Positions 1 through 5,731 are shown, counted from the stretch's first letter. The stretch is DNA of 6,541 nt from Desulfuromonadaceae bacterium GWC2_58_13 (GCA_001825565.1 MHXM01000059.1:1-6541), one strand, 5' to 3'. The notes: generated from the letters alone by a model not told the origin. Program-made: numbers and translations.

Positions 1-149
1 AGCCAACAGCAGAATGGTTCCCCCTCCATGAGCACAAAAAAATAGCATCCAAAACACCAGACGGAGACATCCCTGGAGGCCAGAAACTAATGCCTGACAA
101 CCCGACTGCCTTCAGCGAAGACCCCGACTATCCGTTTGTTCCTCTCTAA
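1..149 (+). CDS. C-terminal end of an unrecognised protein (5' part outside window)
   Basis: An open frame runs from the left edge to a TAA at 147-149 and gives 48 complete codons. The visible tail reads roughly PTAEWFPLHEH, then IASKTPDGDIPGGQKL, and ends SEDPDYPFVPL. It is hydrophilic and rich in Pro, Asp and Lys, with no membrane segment or cysteine. I do not recognise the family. An internal ATG at 90-92 lacks a Shine-Dalgarno sequence, so the segment is better read as the end of a longer gene. A short 6-bp hairpin (147-152 with 156-161) overlaps the stop codon. From its position inside the element bounded by the tRNA remnant it is probably cargo of that element. The stretch is short enough to be a chance open frame. 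Confidence 0.4.
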   Translation, partial: PTAEWFPLHEHKKIASKTPDGDIPGGQKLMPDNPTAFSEDPDYPFVPL

Positions 150-559
150 GGCTTGGCCTTATCGAAACAATAGAATGGTGTTTTGTAGATTTTTATTAGC
201 AATAATAAATTAAACTGTCAACCTCAAAAACAATTTTAGGGGGAATAATGCTGGGAGAATCGATCCGATACCGTAGGAATGGGAATCGGCTTTCATTATG
301 ACCCACATCGGCGCTGAAGCGTGATCCGCTTAGCTTTTCAACCTATTCTTGATGACATTCGACCGACACCCTTAAATTGGATCGCCCCTTGTTTTCTGGA
401 CACTACCGACATGTACTCCCAGCCTAAGACTGAAGTGTCAAATATATTGCGCCAGATTGTTTTGGCCAGCCCAATGGAGCGAAAAGACTAGATTCTTATA
501 AATCCTGCCCTATCGGATGGTCATTAAGTGCAGTGACAGTTCAAAATGTGGCGCATCAT

Positions 560-595
560 AAGAAATCCCCCGGTCCGGAGATTGGGGGATTTCTT
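560..595. terminator. Strong hairpin, probable intrinsic terminator
   Basis: Perfect 12-bp stem: AAGAAATCCCCC (560-571) pairs with GGGGGATTTCTT (584-595), with a 12-base loop. Each arm places a T-rich stretch (TTTCTT) after the G/C-rich core, so it could stop transcription from either side. The T tract lies within the stem rather than after it, which makes termination efficiency uncertain. The only upstream candidates are the gene ending at 149 (rightward) and the recombinase ending at 980 (leftward), both several hundred bases away. Confidence 0.5.
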
Positions 596-650
596 CGTCT
601 GATAGACGCTAACGTACAAGAGCTCTGCGCTGTTGGTGCCTACGGCCCCG

Positions 651-667
651 GGTAAACCCTGTTTACC
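651..667. promoter_or_regulatory. Perfect 7-bp palindrome, candidate operator
   Basis: GGTAAAC (651-657), a CCT spacer and GTTTACC (661-667) form a perfect inverted repeat. No T run follows on either strand, so an intrinsic terminator is unlikely. The size and 3-base spacer suit a dimeric DNA-binding protein. No regulator gene is visible in the window. Confidence 0.3.
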
Positions 668-704
668 TAAAAAAGCGAGTTTAGATTGCTAAAAACAACA
701 CGCC

Positions 705-722
705 ACAAAAGTTAACTCTTGT
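705..722. promoter_or_regulatory. 18-bp near-perfect dyad overlapping a possible promoter
   Basis: ACAAAAGTTAACTCTTGT is symmetric at 16 of 18 positions around the GTTAAC centre. A weak rightward promoter can be read across it: TTAACT (712-717), 16 bases, TAATAT (734-739). If that promoter is real, the dyad would cover its -35 element, as an operator does. The gene it would serve is not evident. Confidence 0.3.
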
Positions 723-979
723 AAAGTCTTTTTTAATATCGGGATGTTAGTTTGCTTCTAATGCAAATCGATTATTTCGCTTTCCTCAGTCCCCCAACAC
801 GGAGGTCATTCGGAGTTCGAGCTTCATTATTTCCCCTTCAAGAGGATTCCCACTATCCATCGCATAGTCGACGTCCCGCCGTAACCGGAGCAGGCTTATT
901 AGAAGTTAGCCAATTTCGGCCTGGGTCATATAAATGCATCATGCTGGAATCCGGTTCGGCATGGCATGCTCTCCTTTTA

Positions 980-2341
980 TTATTTTGCATTCGATCTAAG
1001 CGGCAGAACTTTGGCGACACTCTGCCCCTTCGTTAACGCTTCAAGCCGATCACCAAGCAACTCCCAGGCATGTCTCATTTCGGGGGCATAGCTGTACCGC
1101 TGATATATCCGTTTCACCTTGTTCTGCTCAATGTGATTCAGGCATCGCTCAACTACCACGGGTGCAATCCCCAGGATCGTCATAATCGTTGCTCCTGTCC
1201 GCCGTAAATCGTGAGGGGTCCATTTGCCACTGGGTAGGAACAGAGCATCAACATTCTTGCTGCCGTTAGTTTTCTTTTTCCCTCTCTGGCGGTCGCCAAG
1301 CTGCTTGGTTATGGTTTTCACGCAGACAGGCCCATCCTTGCTACGGTTTGGATAAAGCCAAGGCGTGGAATGGTTCAGGGTTTGAATCTTCTGGAATTGC
1401 CGAAGAGCAAAGTCGGACAAGGCCACTTCCAAGGCAATACCATTCTTTGAGTTTTCAGCGGGAATTGCCCAAGTTTTTCGCTCGAAGTCCACATGCTCCC
1501 AGCGAGCCTTTAGAAGCTCACCAATCCGGCAGCAGATGGAAAGGCAAATCCATACGGCTGCCTCTGCCGTGGGAAGCAAACCAGCATCCGGCATCTTACT
1601 GGCCAACAATTTGATTTCATCGTCGGAAAGAACCCGGTCACGCTCCACATCCTTCCCGCCGATATCTGCCTTACGGATTTTTGCAGTTGGGTCTGCATCT
1701 AGCCAATCCCGATAAATGGCATAGCCAAACATCTGACGGAGGTGTTGCAATATCACCTTGGCCAGCCTATTACATCCCCTGGCAAGAACAGTATCAACTA
1801 TTTCGGCAATGTGGCCCTTCCGCACTTCATCGGCATACATAGAACCAAGGACCGGGAGCACATCCTTCTTGAAGGTCCGTGTGATTTCCGCGCCCCCGTC
1901 CTTTCTCTTCGCCAGTTGAACCGTTGCCCATTTTTCGAAAAGCCCCTGAACTGTCAACCGGGCAGCCGCATGTTCAGCAGCAATCCTTTCAGCTTCATGC
2001 TGTGCTTCTGCTGCTGCCCGCTCTGCTTCTTTTAATCGCTGCTCGGTTTCAAGATGGTCTTTTATGTCTGAAATGCCGGACTGATATAGGCGAGAAAGTT
2101 CGCCAGCCTTGCTCCTTGCTTCCTTGAGACTCAGGCCAGACCTCCCCGTGGGATCATATCCGCCAAGCGGAATCATTACCTGTTTCCGTTCTGACCCCGT
2201 ATACCGAAAATAGAAAACACGTTCACCTGCCGGGGTAATGCGCAGACAAAACCGACCATGCCCCCGAGGGGCGTTCTCGGTTATCCATTGGTCTTTACCC
2301 GTTGGCTTAGTTGAAAGGGTCCTGTCAGTGATGATCGCCAT
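980..2341 (-). CDS. P4-type tyrosine recombinase (integrase)
   Basis: A 453-residue site-specific recombinase that would integrate and excise the element at the tRNA-Pro site. Residues about 1-90 form the arm-binding (DUF4102-type) domain, with the GRFCLRITPAGERVFYFRYT stretch at 29-48. Residues 95-128 are an Ala/Glu/Arg-rich predicted helix or coiled coil. The core-binding domain spans about 129-225 and the catalytic domain about 235-430. Probable catalytic residues are R272 (CCRIGELL), K299, H377 and R380 (HDLR), H403 (LNH) and nucleophile Y413 (IYQRY). All are present, so the enzyme looks intact, and its length is normal for the family. The ATG at 2341-2339 follows a G-rich but weak ribosome site (GGGGG, about 5 bases upstream). 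The gene reads inwards from the att site. Identification as a tyrosine recombinase is secure; its specificity for tRNA-Pro is inferred from position. Confidence 0.95.
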   Translation of the reverse strand: MAIITDRTLSTKPTGKDQWITENAPRGHGRFCLRITPAGERVFYFRYTGSERKQVMIPLGGYDPTGRSGLSLKEARSKAGELSRLYQSGISDIKDHLETEQRLKEAERAAAEAQHEAERIAAEHAAARLTVQGLFEKWATVQLAKRKDGGAEITRTFKKDVLPVLGSMYADEVRKGHIAEIVDTVLARGCNRLAKVILQHLRQMFGYAIYRDWLDADPTAKIRKADIGGKDVERDRVLSDDEIKLLASKMPDAGLLPTAEAAVWICLSICCRIGELLKARWEHVDFERKTWAIPAENSKNGIALEVALSDFALRQFQKIQTLNHSTPWLYPNRSKDGPVCVKTITKQLGDRQRGKKKTNGSKNVDALFLPSGKWTPHDLRRTGATIMTILGIAPVVVERCLNHIEQNKVKRIYQRYSYAPEMRHAWELLGDRLEALTKGQSVAKVLPLRSNAK

Positions 2342-2356
2342 AGCAACCCCCGATTC

Positions 2357-2378
2357 CTGTATCTACACTGTATCTACA
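2357..2378. repeat. 11-bp tandem repeat before the integrase gene
   Basis: CTGTATCTACA occurs twice with no gap (2357-2367 and 2368-2378), 16 bases ahead of the integrase start codon. On the integrase strand it reads TGTAGATACAG twice. Each unit holds a TGTA-N2-TACA half-palindrome. The one-turn spacing would place two protein subunits on the same face. Likely roles are an arm-type integrase site or an autoregulatory operator within the 5' leader. The role is inferred; the repeat itself is plain. Confidence 0.6.
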
Positions 2379-2397
2379 ACTTGAAAGATTTTGACAG

Positions 2398-2426
2398 ACC
2401 ATACCAGACAAGTGTGGACAACACAA
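2398..2426 (-). promoter_or_regulatory. Possible integrase promoter
   Basis: On the minus strand TTGTGT (2426-2421) and TATGGT (2403-2398) are 17 bases apart, matching 3 of 6 and 4 of 6 of the sigma-70 consensus. Transcription would start about 50 bases upstream of the integrase ATG and cross the tandem repeat at 2357-2378. Weak by sequence alone, but it is the best-spaced candidate I found there. Confidence 0.25.
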
Positions 2427-2501
2427 GAGGGTGTTTTGTTGTTTTTATGAATACTTACAAGGAATGACTAGACTTAAATGGACGGCAAAAAACAAACAAT
2501 T

Positions 2502-2552
2502 ACCTGCTTCGGGAGCAGGGGGCAGGAGGTTCAAATCCTCTCGCCCCGACCA
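2502..2552 (+). tRNA. 3' half of tRNA-Pro (CGG): attachment-site remnant
   Basis: Canonical parts in order: base 26 (A2502), anticodon stem CCTGC (2503-2507), loop TTCGGGA (2508-2514) with anticodon CGG (2510-2512), stem GCAGG (2515-2519), five-base variable loop (2520-2524), T stem GGAGG (2525-2529), T loop TTCAAAT (2530-2536), T stem CCTCT (2537-2541), acceptor strand CGCCCCG (2542-2548), discriminator A and encoded CCA (2550-2552). The expected D arm and 5' acceptor strand (CGGGGCG) are absent; the sequence before 2502 is A-rich and unrelated. It therefore cannot make a tRNA. It is the duplicated att core left by the neighbouring recombinase. Because the tRNA terminator follows it, this copy is probably the original chromosomal 3' end, and the element supplied the replacement half to the intact gene at its far end. 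Confidence 0.9.
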
Positions 2553-2554
2553 AA

Positions 2555-2606
2555 CATAACAAGCGAAAAGGCCACTCGGAAACGGGTGGCCTTTTCGCTT
2601 GTTATG
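2555..2606 (+). terminator. tRNA-Pro terminator, long GAAA-capped hairpin
   Basis: A perfect 21-bp inverted repeat (2555-2575 with 2586-2606) continues inwards by a T-G wobble and two G-C pairs to a GAAA tetraloop (2579-2582). The core GGCCAC/GTGGCC is flanked by AAAA on the left arm and TTTT on the right, so the hairpin can terminate in both directions. It begins two bases after the CCA, the usual place for a tRNA terminator. It should also shield the receiver gene from transcription arising in the element, and the integrase promoter from transcription in the chromosome. Confidence 0.85.
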
Positions 2607-2664
2607 AGTCATTTTCACTGCAGATCCTGACATACCCCGGGGGAAGGCAATAGTCTCATTAACA

Positions 2665-2694
2665 TTGGACATCGGACATCGGTCTATGTATTAT
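2665..2694 (+). promoter_or_regulatory. Possible sigma-70 promoter of the receiver gene
   Basis: TTGGAC (2665-2670), 18 bases, then TATTAT (2689-2694), the latter matching 5 of 6 of the -10 consensus. A start near 2701 would give a leader of about 75 bases. The spacer holds a 7-bp tandem repeat (GGACATC twice, from 2667), which may be chance. Confidence 0.4.
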
Positions 2695-2775
2695 CCCAAC
2701 GGATTAAAATGTCGGACGGCCCCTTAACGCTTCACGTTTGAATTTTCACTATCTCAACCCATTGGACTCAGGAAC

Positions 2776-3159
2776 ATGAGAAGAATCCTGATCGTAGACG
2801 ATAGTCCTGTTGTGCTCGCCCAGTTGTCCCATGATCTTGCCGATGATTACGAAATTGTAACGGCGGGATCGGGGGAGGAAGCTATTGAAATCCTGGAAGT
2901 GCTTATCCGTGGGAATGTCTGTTTCAGCAACCTGTTCGACCTTATCATAACCGACCTTAAACTGCCGGGAATGACCGGGTTCGAACTTGCTGAATATGTA
3001 CGAAAAAAGAACAAATTCAACCGGTATACGCCGGTCATCCTGCTAACAACGGAAAAGATAAGCACGGACGAGGCGCGCAAACATGGTTGCGTGGCCCATT
3101 TCTCGAAATCCGACAAACAGCGGTTGGTTTCGATGGTGCGAATGCTTATGTCGCTGTAA
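2776..3159 (+). CDS. Single-domain response regulator (CheY-like receiver)
   Basis: A 127-residue protein made only of a phosphoacceptor receiver domain with no output domain, so it would act by binding a partner after phosphorylation, like CheY or Spo0F. Conserved residues are the acidic pair D8-D9 (ILIVDDS), the phosphorylated D60 (LIITDLKLPGMTG), T91 (VILLTTE) and K111 (FSKS). D9 to D60 is 51 residues against 44 for the equivalent pair in E. coli CheY, implying an insertion of about seven residues near RGNVCFSN (45-52). The proline that usually follows the lysine is a serine. The ATG follows CAGGA with only two or three bases between, a short spacing, but no better start exists. No histidine kinase, chemotaxis or regulator gene lies beside it, so its pathway is unknown. 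Confidence 0.92.
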   Translation: MRRILIVDDSPVVLAQLSHDLADDYEIVTAGSGEEAIEILEVLIRGNVCFSNLFDLIITDLKLPGMTGFELAEYVRKKNKFNRYTPVILLTTEKISTDEARKHGCVAHFSKSDKQRLVSMVRMLMSL

Positions 3160-3293
3160 TCTCCCTCCAGAGTCGATGCCTGTTTTCCCAAATTAGCTGA
3201 CCCGCAGAGCAACCCTGCCCCGCAACCTACCGATTATTTTAAGATTTCTGCAAATATTCATTAACAAACCGACAGAATCCGAGGATTGAAAAG

Positions 3294-3319
3294 GTCAGAT
3301 TACCAAGACGAAACCTGAC
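3294..3319 (-). terminator. Weak terminator candidate after the DUF2950 gene
   Basis: On the minus strand GTCAGGT (3319-3313) can pair with ATCTGAC (3300-3294), with one G-T pair and a 12-base loop, followed by CTTTTC. It lies 38 bases beyond the DUF2950 stop. The stem is short and the T run interrupted, so support is modest. Confidence 0.25.
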
Positions 3320-3357
3320 TACTCGACAGCGCATCTCCCCCTGACATTCACATCCTC

Positions 3358-4329
3358 CTATCGCCCGGCGGGTTCAATATGGGGACGCCAACTGTCGTCG
3401 GGGTCGAAGATGGTCATTGCGGTTGCTTCGGTAACCGTGTCCTCACCCAGATCTTTTTCATAGATCACGCCTTCCTGGTTGACGATAAAAGTCATGACGC
3501 CGGAAACCCGGTACTTGGCGGGATAGGCGACCAGGGCAAAGCCGAGTACCATCCTGCCGTCGGCCACATAATCAAACGCGCCGCCGCTGGCATGTTCGCC
3601 CTGCGCCTTGAGAATTTTAAAATAATAGCCATGAAAGGGTTCGGGATCCTCTTGATCGAAGCCGTTGGAATACCCTTCCCTGGTAGCCCTGGCGATCAGT
3701 GGACCGAAAGGGCTCTCCTGATCACCCGGTGCGGCATCCCAATAAAGTCCGTCTTTTTTCCCTTCGCTGCTGACAAACGTCTGGGCGAACTCCGAAATAC
3801 CAGTGTCTTTTCTACAGGCGAATTCGCGCTGTGCGTCGGCATAGGCCCGCATCGCCTCGATGGTGCGAAGCTCGTTTCTGCCGATCCGCCGGTTGAGGAT
3901 TTCCTCCACGCCCGCCGGGGTGTCGAATCGCCAAAGGTTACCCTCTCGAACGATGGGAATCGGAAACGGATAATCCCTTCCGCCGACGATGAGCAATACG
4001 CGGCCCTCCGCCGCCTGTTCCAGGCTGTTTTTTTCCTCAAAGGCCTGCAAAAAACGCGTTCTGCCGTTCTGATCCGCGACTTTGTCGCCGGAGGAGACGA
4101 GATCCTCCGAGTCGGGGCCCAGGATAGCGAGCAATTCCGTCTCGTTGGCGTCTTTTACCGCTGCAATCAGAGCGGCAACCGCCTGTTGCGGGGCGAGAAA
4201 ACCCCGTTGCTCGGTTGGCTCGCCGGCCCTGGCGGGGGAAGCCGCCAGAAAAACCATCGCGACGAACATCGACATTGTGTCGGGAAACCTTCGCAAAATG
4301 CTGTTTTTATATTTCTTTATTGCCATCAT
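3358..4329 (-). CDS. Exported DUF2950 family protein
   Basis: A 323-residue exported protein matching the DUF2950 family, whose function is not known. A basic N-terminus (KKYKN, RR) and a hydrophobic stretch (about 17-31) end in PARA|GE, giving a probable signal peptidase I site after residue 35. The mature part shows family hallmarks: RDYPFPIPIV (118-127), WRFDTPAGVEEILNRRIGRN (133-152), DGLYW (193-197), SPFGPL (206-211), HGYYFKIL (233-240), GFALVAYPAKYRVSGVMTFI (263-282) and FDPDDSW (308-314). I chose the ATG at 4329 because AGAGGA lies six bases upstream; the in-frame ATG at 4359 has no ribosome site and would bury the signal peptide. It follows the DUF3300 gene by 46 bases on the same strand and is almost certainly co-transcribed. 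The family is widely seen beside DUF3300, which suggests a joint role in the periplasm or envelope. Confidence 0.9.
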   Translation of the reverse strand: MMAIKKYKNSILRRFPDTMSMFVAMVFLAASPARAGEPTEQRGFLAPQQAVAALIAAVKDANETELLAILGPDSEDLVSSGDKVADQNGRTRFLQAFEEKNSLEQAAEGRVLLIVGGRDYPFPIPIVREGNLWRFDTPAGVEEILNRRIGRNELRTIEAMRAYADAQREFACRKDTGISEFAQTFVSSEGKKDGLYWDAAPGDQESPFGPLIARATREGYSNGFDQEDPEPFHGYYFKILKAQGEHASGGAFDYVADGRMVLGFALVAYPAKYRVSGVMTFIVNQEGVIYEKDLGEDTVTEATAMTIFDPDDSWRPHIEPAGR

Positions 4330-4335
4330 CTGGGT

Positions 4336-4341
4336 TCCTCT
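4336..4341 (-). promoter_or_regulatory. Ribosome binding site deciding the DUF2950 start
   Basis: AGAGGA on the minus strand, six bases before the ATG at 4329 (nine before the next ATG at 4326). It places translation initiation ten codons inside the longest open frame. Confidence 0.6.
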
Positions 4342-4375
4342 CCGGGTGAGTGGATTCATGGTTTGGATCTATGGC

Positions 4376-5719
4376 TCAGTGTCTGTTGCGACCAGGTTCA
4401 TCGCGATCGTTTTTGCTCGAACCTCCCCCGACGGCCGAGTCATCCTTCCAGCCTTGCCTGCTGACTTGGCCGCGCTCGCTGGAAATGCGCTCCCTGCTGC
4501 CATCCTCGACCCGGTTGAATACATTTTCGCGATTCTTCTGTTGCGGTGCCCGCATGACCGGCTCGACCCTGGCCCGTTCCTGCTTGACCGGTTCGACTCT
4601 TTTTCGTTCCTGCTTGGCCGGCTCGACTCTTTTTCGTTCCTGCTTGGCCGGCTCGATCCTGGCTCGTTCCTGCTTGGCCGGTTCGACCCTTTTTCGTTCC
4701 TGCCTGGCCGGATCAATCCGCTCCCGCTGTTCCCGTTCTTGACGGTCGCGGTCGACGATTATCCGGTCGTCGCCGCGCCGAGGACGATCCAGGTCCTGAT
4801 GTTCAGGGAAACCACGGGTGTCGCGTCGATCGTCAATGGCACGGGGGGGCGATTGCCCATATTTTCTGGCCGTGAACTTTTCGCGATAGGCGACACCTCG
4901 CCGGTGCTTGGGGGCGTGCTGCCAACGGCCGGGATTTTCGACCCACCGGTCGTGCCGGACAAATCTCGGCCGATTATGGACATCAATGTGAATCGAGTGT
5001 TGGTGCCAATCGAAATAGCTCCAGGTCCCGAAGGAAAACCCGAAGTAAAAGCCGGGCCAGTAGGAGATGCCAAGCCCGAGACGTACCCCTGGCGGCCCCC
5101 AATAATAGGGCGGATAGGCGGGATACCACCAAGTGCCGTAGACATAGTAGGGATCATAGTAAGGAACGTAGATAACCCGGGGATCGGCCGGTTCGATAAT
5201 GATCGTCTCCCTTTCGACAATGACCTTCTGCTCCGAGTTTGTGGTGAGGTTGCTTTGGGCATAGGCCCGGGTGCGCAGTTCCTGGACCATGTCCATGACC
5301 TCGTCCTCCTGAGCGAGAAAAGCATTGCCAATGTTGGTGGTCTCGCCGATCCGCTCGCTCATCAGGGCCAGAATGGAAGGGAAATGACAGATCGCCTTGA
5401 CGCTGGGGTCCCAATCCATGTCCAAAATTGCCGCATCCAGGGATTCGTCCCTGAGGTCCGAATTCATCCTGACCCAGCGATCGGCCTCGATCACTTCGAT
5501 GGGATAGGTCGATGCCATCAGAACCTGGGAGAGCAGCGCATCGGGGTAGAGGGCGATGGGCGCCAGCATCTGGGTAAGCTCCTCCCGGCTGTACTTTTCG
5601 GAAGGCGCCAAATAGTCGCTGTCCTGTGCCGGCGTCTGCCGTGGGGCCAGAACCAGACAGGTAACAAATGCAGGAAGGATGAATATGCGTACCAGATAGG
5701 GTAGTATTGCTGTCTTCAT
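4376..5719 (-). CDS. Exported DUF3300 family protein with charged repeat tail
   Basis: A 447-residue exported protein of the DUF3300 family, function unknown. A hydrophobic N-terminal segment (about 4-25) precedes a likely cleavage near QTPA|QD (31/32). Residues 36-150 carry the family core: EELTQMLAPIALYPDALLSQ (46-65), ASTYPIEVIEADRWV (69-83), and a helical region to about 155. Next is an aromatic, proline-rich stretch (184-232: YVPYYDPYYVYGTWWYP, YPPYYWGPPG), then from about 245 a very polar Arg/Glu/Asp tail to the end. Residues 341-390 are five decapeptides of type ER(K/A)R(V/I)EP(A/V)KQ, the last ending MR, with a degenerate copy at 331-340. The ATG at 5719 is chosen because AAGGAG lies six bases upstream; the longer frame needs a TTG inside that ribosome site's leader. 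First gene of a unit with DUF2950, divergent from the efflux gene. The aromatic core may sit at a membrane or wall surface; the tail may bind acidic polymers or be disordered. Both are inference. Confidence 0.92.
   Translation of the reverse strand: MKTAILPYLVRIFILPAFVTCLVLAPRQTPAQDSDYLAPSEKYSREELTQMLAPIALYPDALLSQVLMASTYPIEVIEADRWVRMNSDLRDESLDAAILDMDWDPSVKAICHFPSILALMSERIGETTNIGNAFLAQEDEVMDMVQELRTRAYAQSNLTTNSEQKVIVERETIIIEPADPRVIYVPYYDPYYVYGTWWYPAYPPYYWGPPGVRLGLGISYWPGFYFGFSFGTWSYFDWHQHSIHIDVHNRPRFVRHDRWVENPGRWQHAPKHRRGVAYREKFTARKYGQSPPRAIDDRRDTRGFPEHQDLDRPRRGDDRIIVDRDRQEREQRERIDPARQERKRVEPAKQERARIEPAKQERKRVEPAKQERKRVEPVKQERARVEPVMRAPQQKNRENVFNRVEDGSRERISSERGQVSRQGWKDDSAVGGGSSKNDRDEPGRNRH
4561..4710. 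repeat. 30-bp tandem repeat, five units, inside the DUF3300 gene
   Basis: Five head-to-tail 30-bp units start at 4561, 4591, 4621, 4651 and 4681, all sharing CGTTCCTGC and (apart from the first and fifth units) TTGGCCG. Units 2 and 3 differ at one base, pointing to recent duplication. A decayed sixth unit begins at 4711. The period is a multiple of three, so changes in copy number add or remove whole decapeptides without shifting the frame. Encodes residues 338-387 of the DUF3300 protein. Confidence 0.95.
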
Positions 5720-5725
5720 AGCTGA

Positions 5726-5731
5726 CTCCTT
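5726..5731 (-). promoter_or_regulatory. Ribosome binding site deciding the DUF3300 start
   Basis: AAGGAG on the minus strand, six bases before the ATG at 5719. This is the best ribosome site in the window and excludes the upstream TTG (5743) as the main start. Confidence 0.8.

Larger units (their letters stand above)
150..979. other. Long stretch without a convincing gene, rich in dyad symmetry
   Basis: No open frame in these 830 bases resembles a known protein. The frame opening at a TTG (752) or ATG (761) runs into the recombinase gene and is discussed among rejected items. What the stretch does hold is a 12-bp perfect hairpin (560-595) followed at once by a 5-bp dyad (596-600 with 604-608), and two palindromes resembling operators (651-667, 705-722). 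Short T and A runs lie at 181-240 and 729-739. There is also a weak inverted pair, GACACT (399-404) and AGTGTC (434-439). It could be a decayed region of the element or the control region of a gene that has been lost. Confidence 0.5.
1..2552. mobile_element. Distal end of a tRNA-Pro-integrated element (partial)
   Basis: Three things support an integrated element: a P4-type tyrosine recombinase gene, a tRNA-Pro 3' half directly ahead of that gene, and a low-gene-density, comparatively AT-rich stretch on the inner side. In P4-like integration, recombination within the 3' half of a tRNA gene leaves an intact tRNA at one end and a duplicate 3' half at the other. Here the duplicate half marks the outer end, so the element extends leftwards past base 1, and the matching tRNA-Pro junction should be out of view. 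No second copy of the anticodon-to-CCA core was seen elsewhere in the window. Whether it is an island, a prophage remnant or an ICE cannot be told. Confidence 0.7.

Noticed and set aside
248..301. A 17-codon frame (MLGESIRYRRNGNRLSL) preceded by AGGGGGA
   Set aside because: The ribosome site is reasonable, but the peptide is very short, no promoter or neighbour gene supports it, and such frames arise by chance.
360..445. Possible remains of insertion-sequence ends (TGGACACT at 398-404 and AGTGTC at 434-439 in opposite orientation)
   Set aside because: Resembles the TGGACA-type termini of some IS3-like elements, but only six bases pair, no transposase fragment is present and no target duplication was found.
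752..1036. A 94-codon rightward frame before and into the integrase 3' end
   Set aside because: Starts at TTG or ATG without a ribosome site, overlaps 57 bases of the integrase gene, and its translation resembles nothing I know. It remains the only candidate downstream of the palindromes at 651-722.
2445..2672. A 75-codon minus-strand frame across the tRNA remnant
   Set aside because: Its middle (WSGREDLNLLPPAPEAG) is the antisense reading of tRNA-Pro sequence, a well-known source of false protein predictions.
3379..4464. A 361-codon plus-strand open frame opposite DUF2950
   Set aside because: Shadow of the DUF2950 gene; no family resemblance, no ribosome site.
4082..5704. A 540-codon open frame on the plus strand opposite DUF3300 and part of DUF2950
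   Set aside because: It is antisense to two genes with clear family matches and good ribosome sites. Its length comes from their codon usage and from the 30-bp repeat, which stays open in several frames. Its translation has no recognisable domain.
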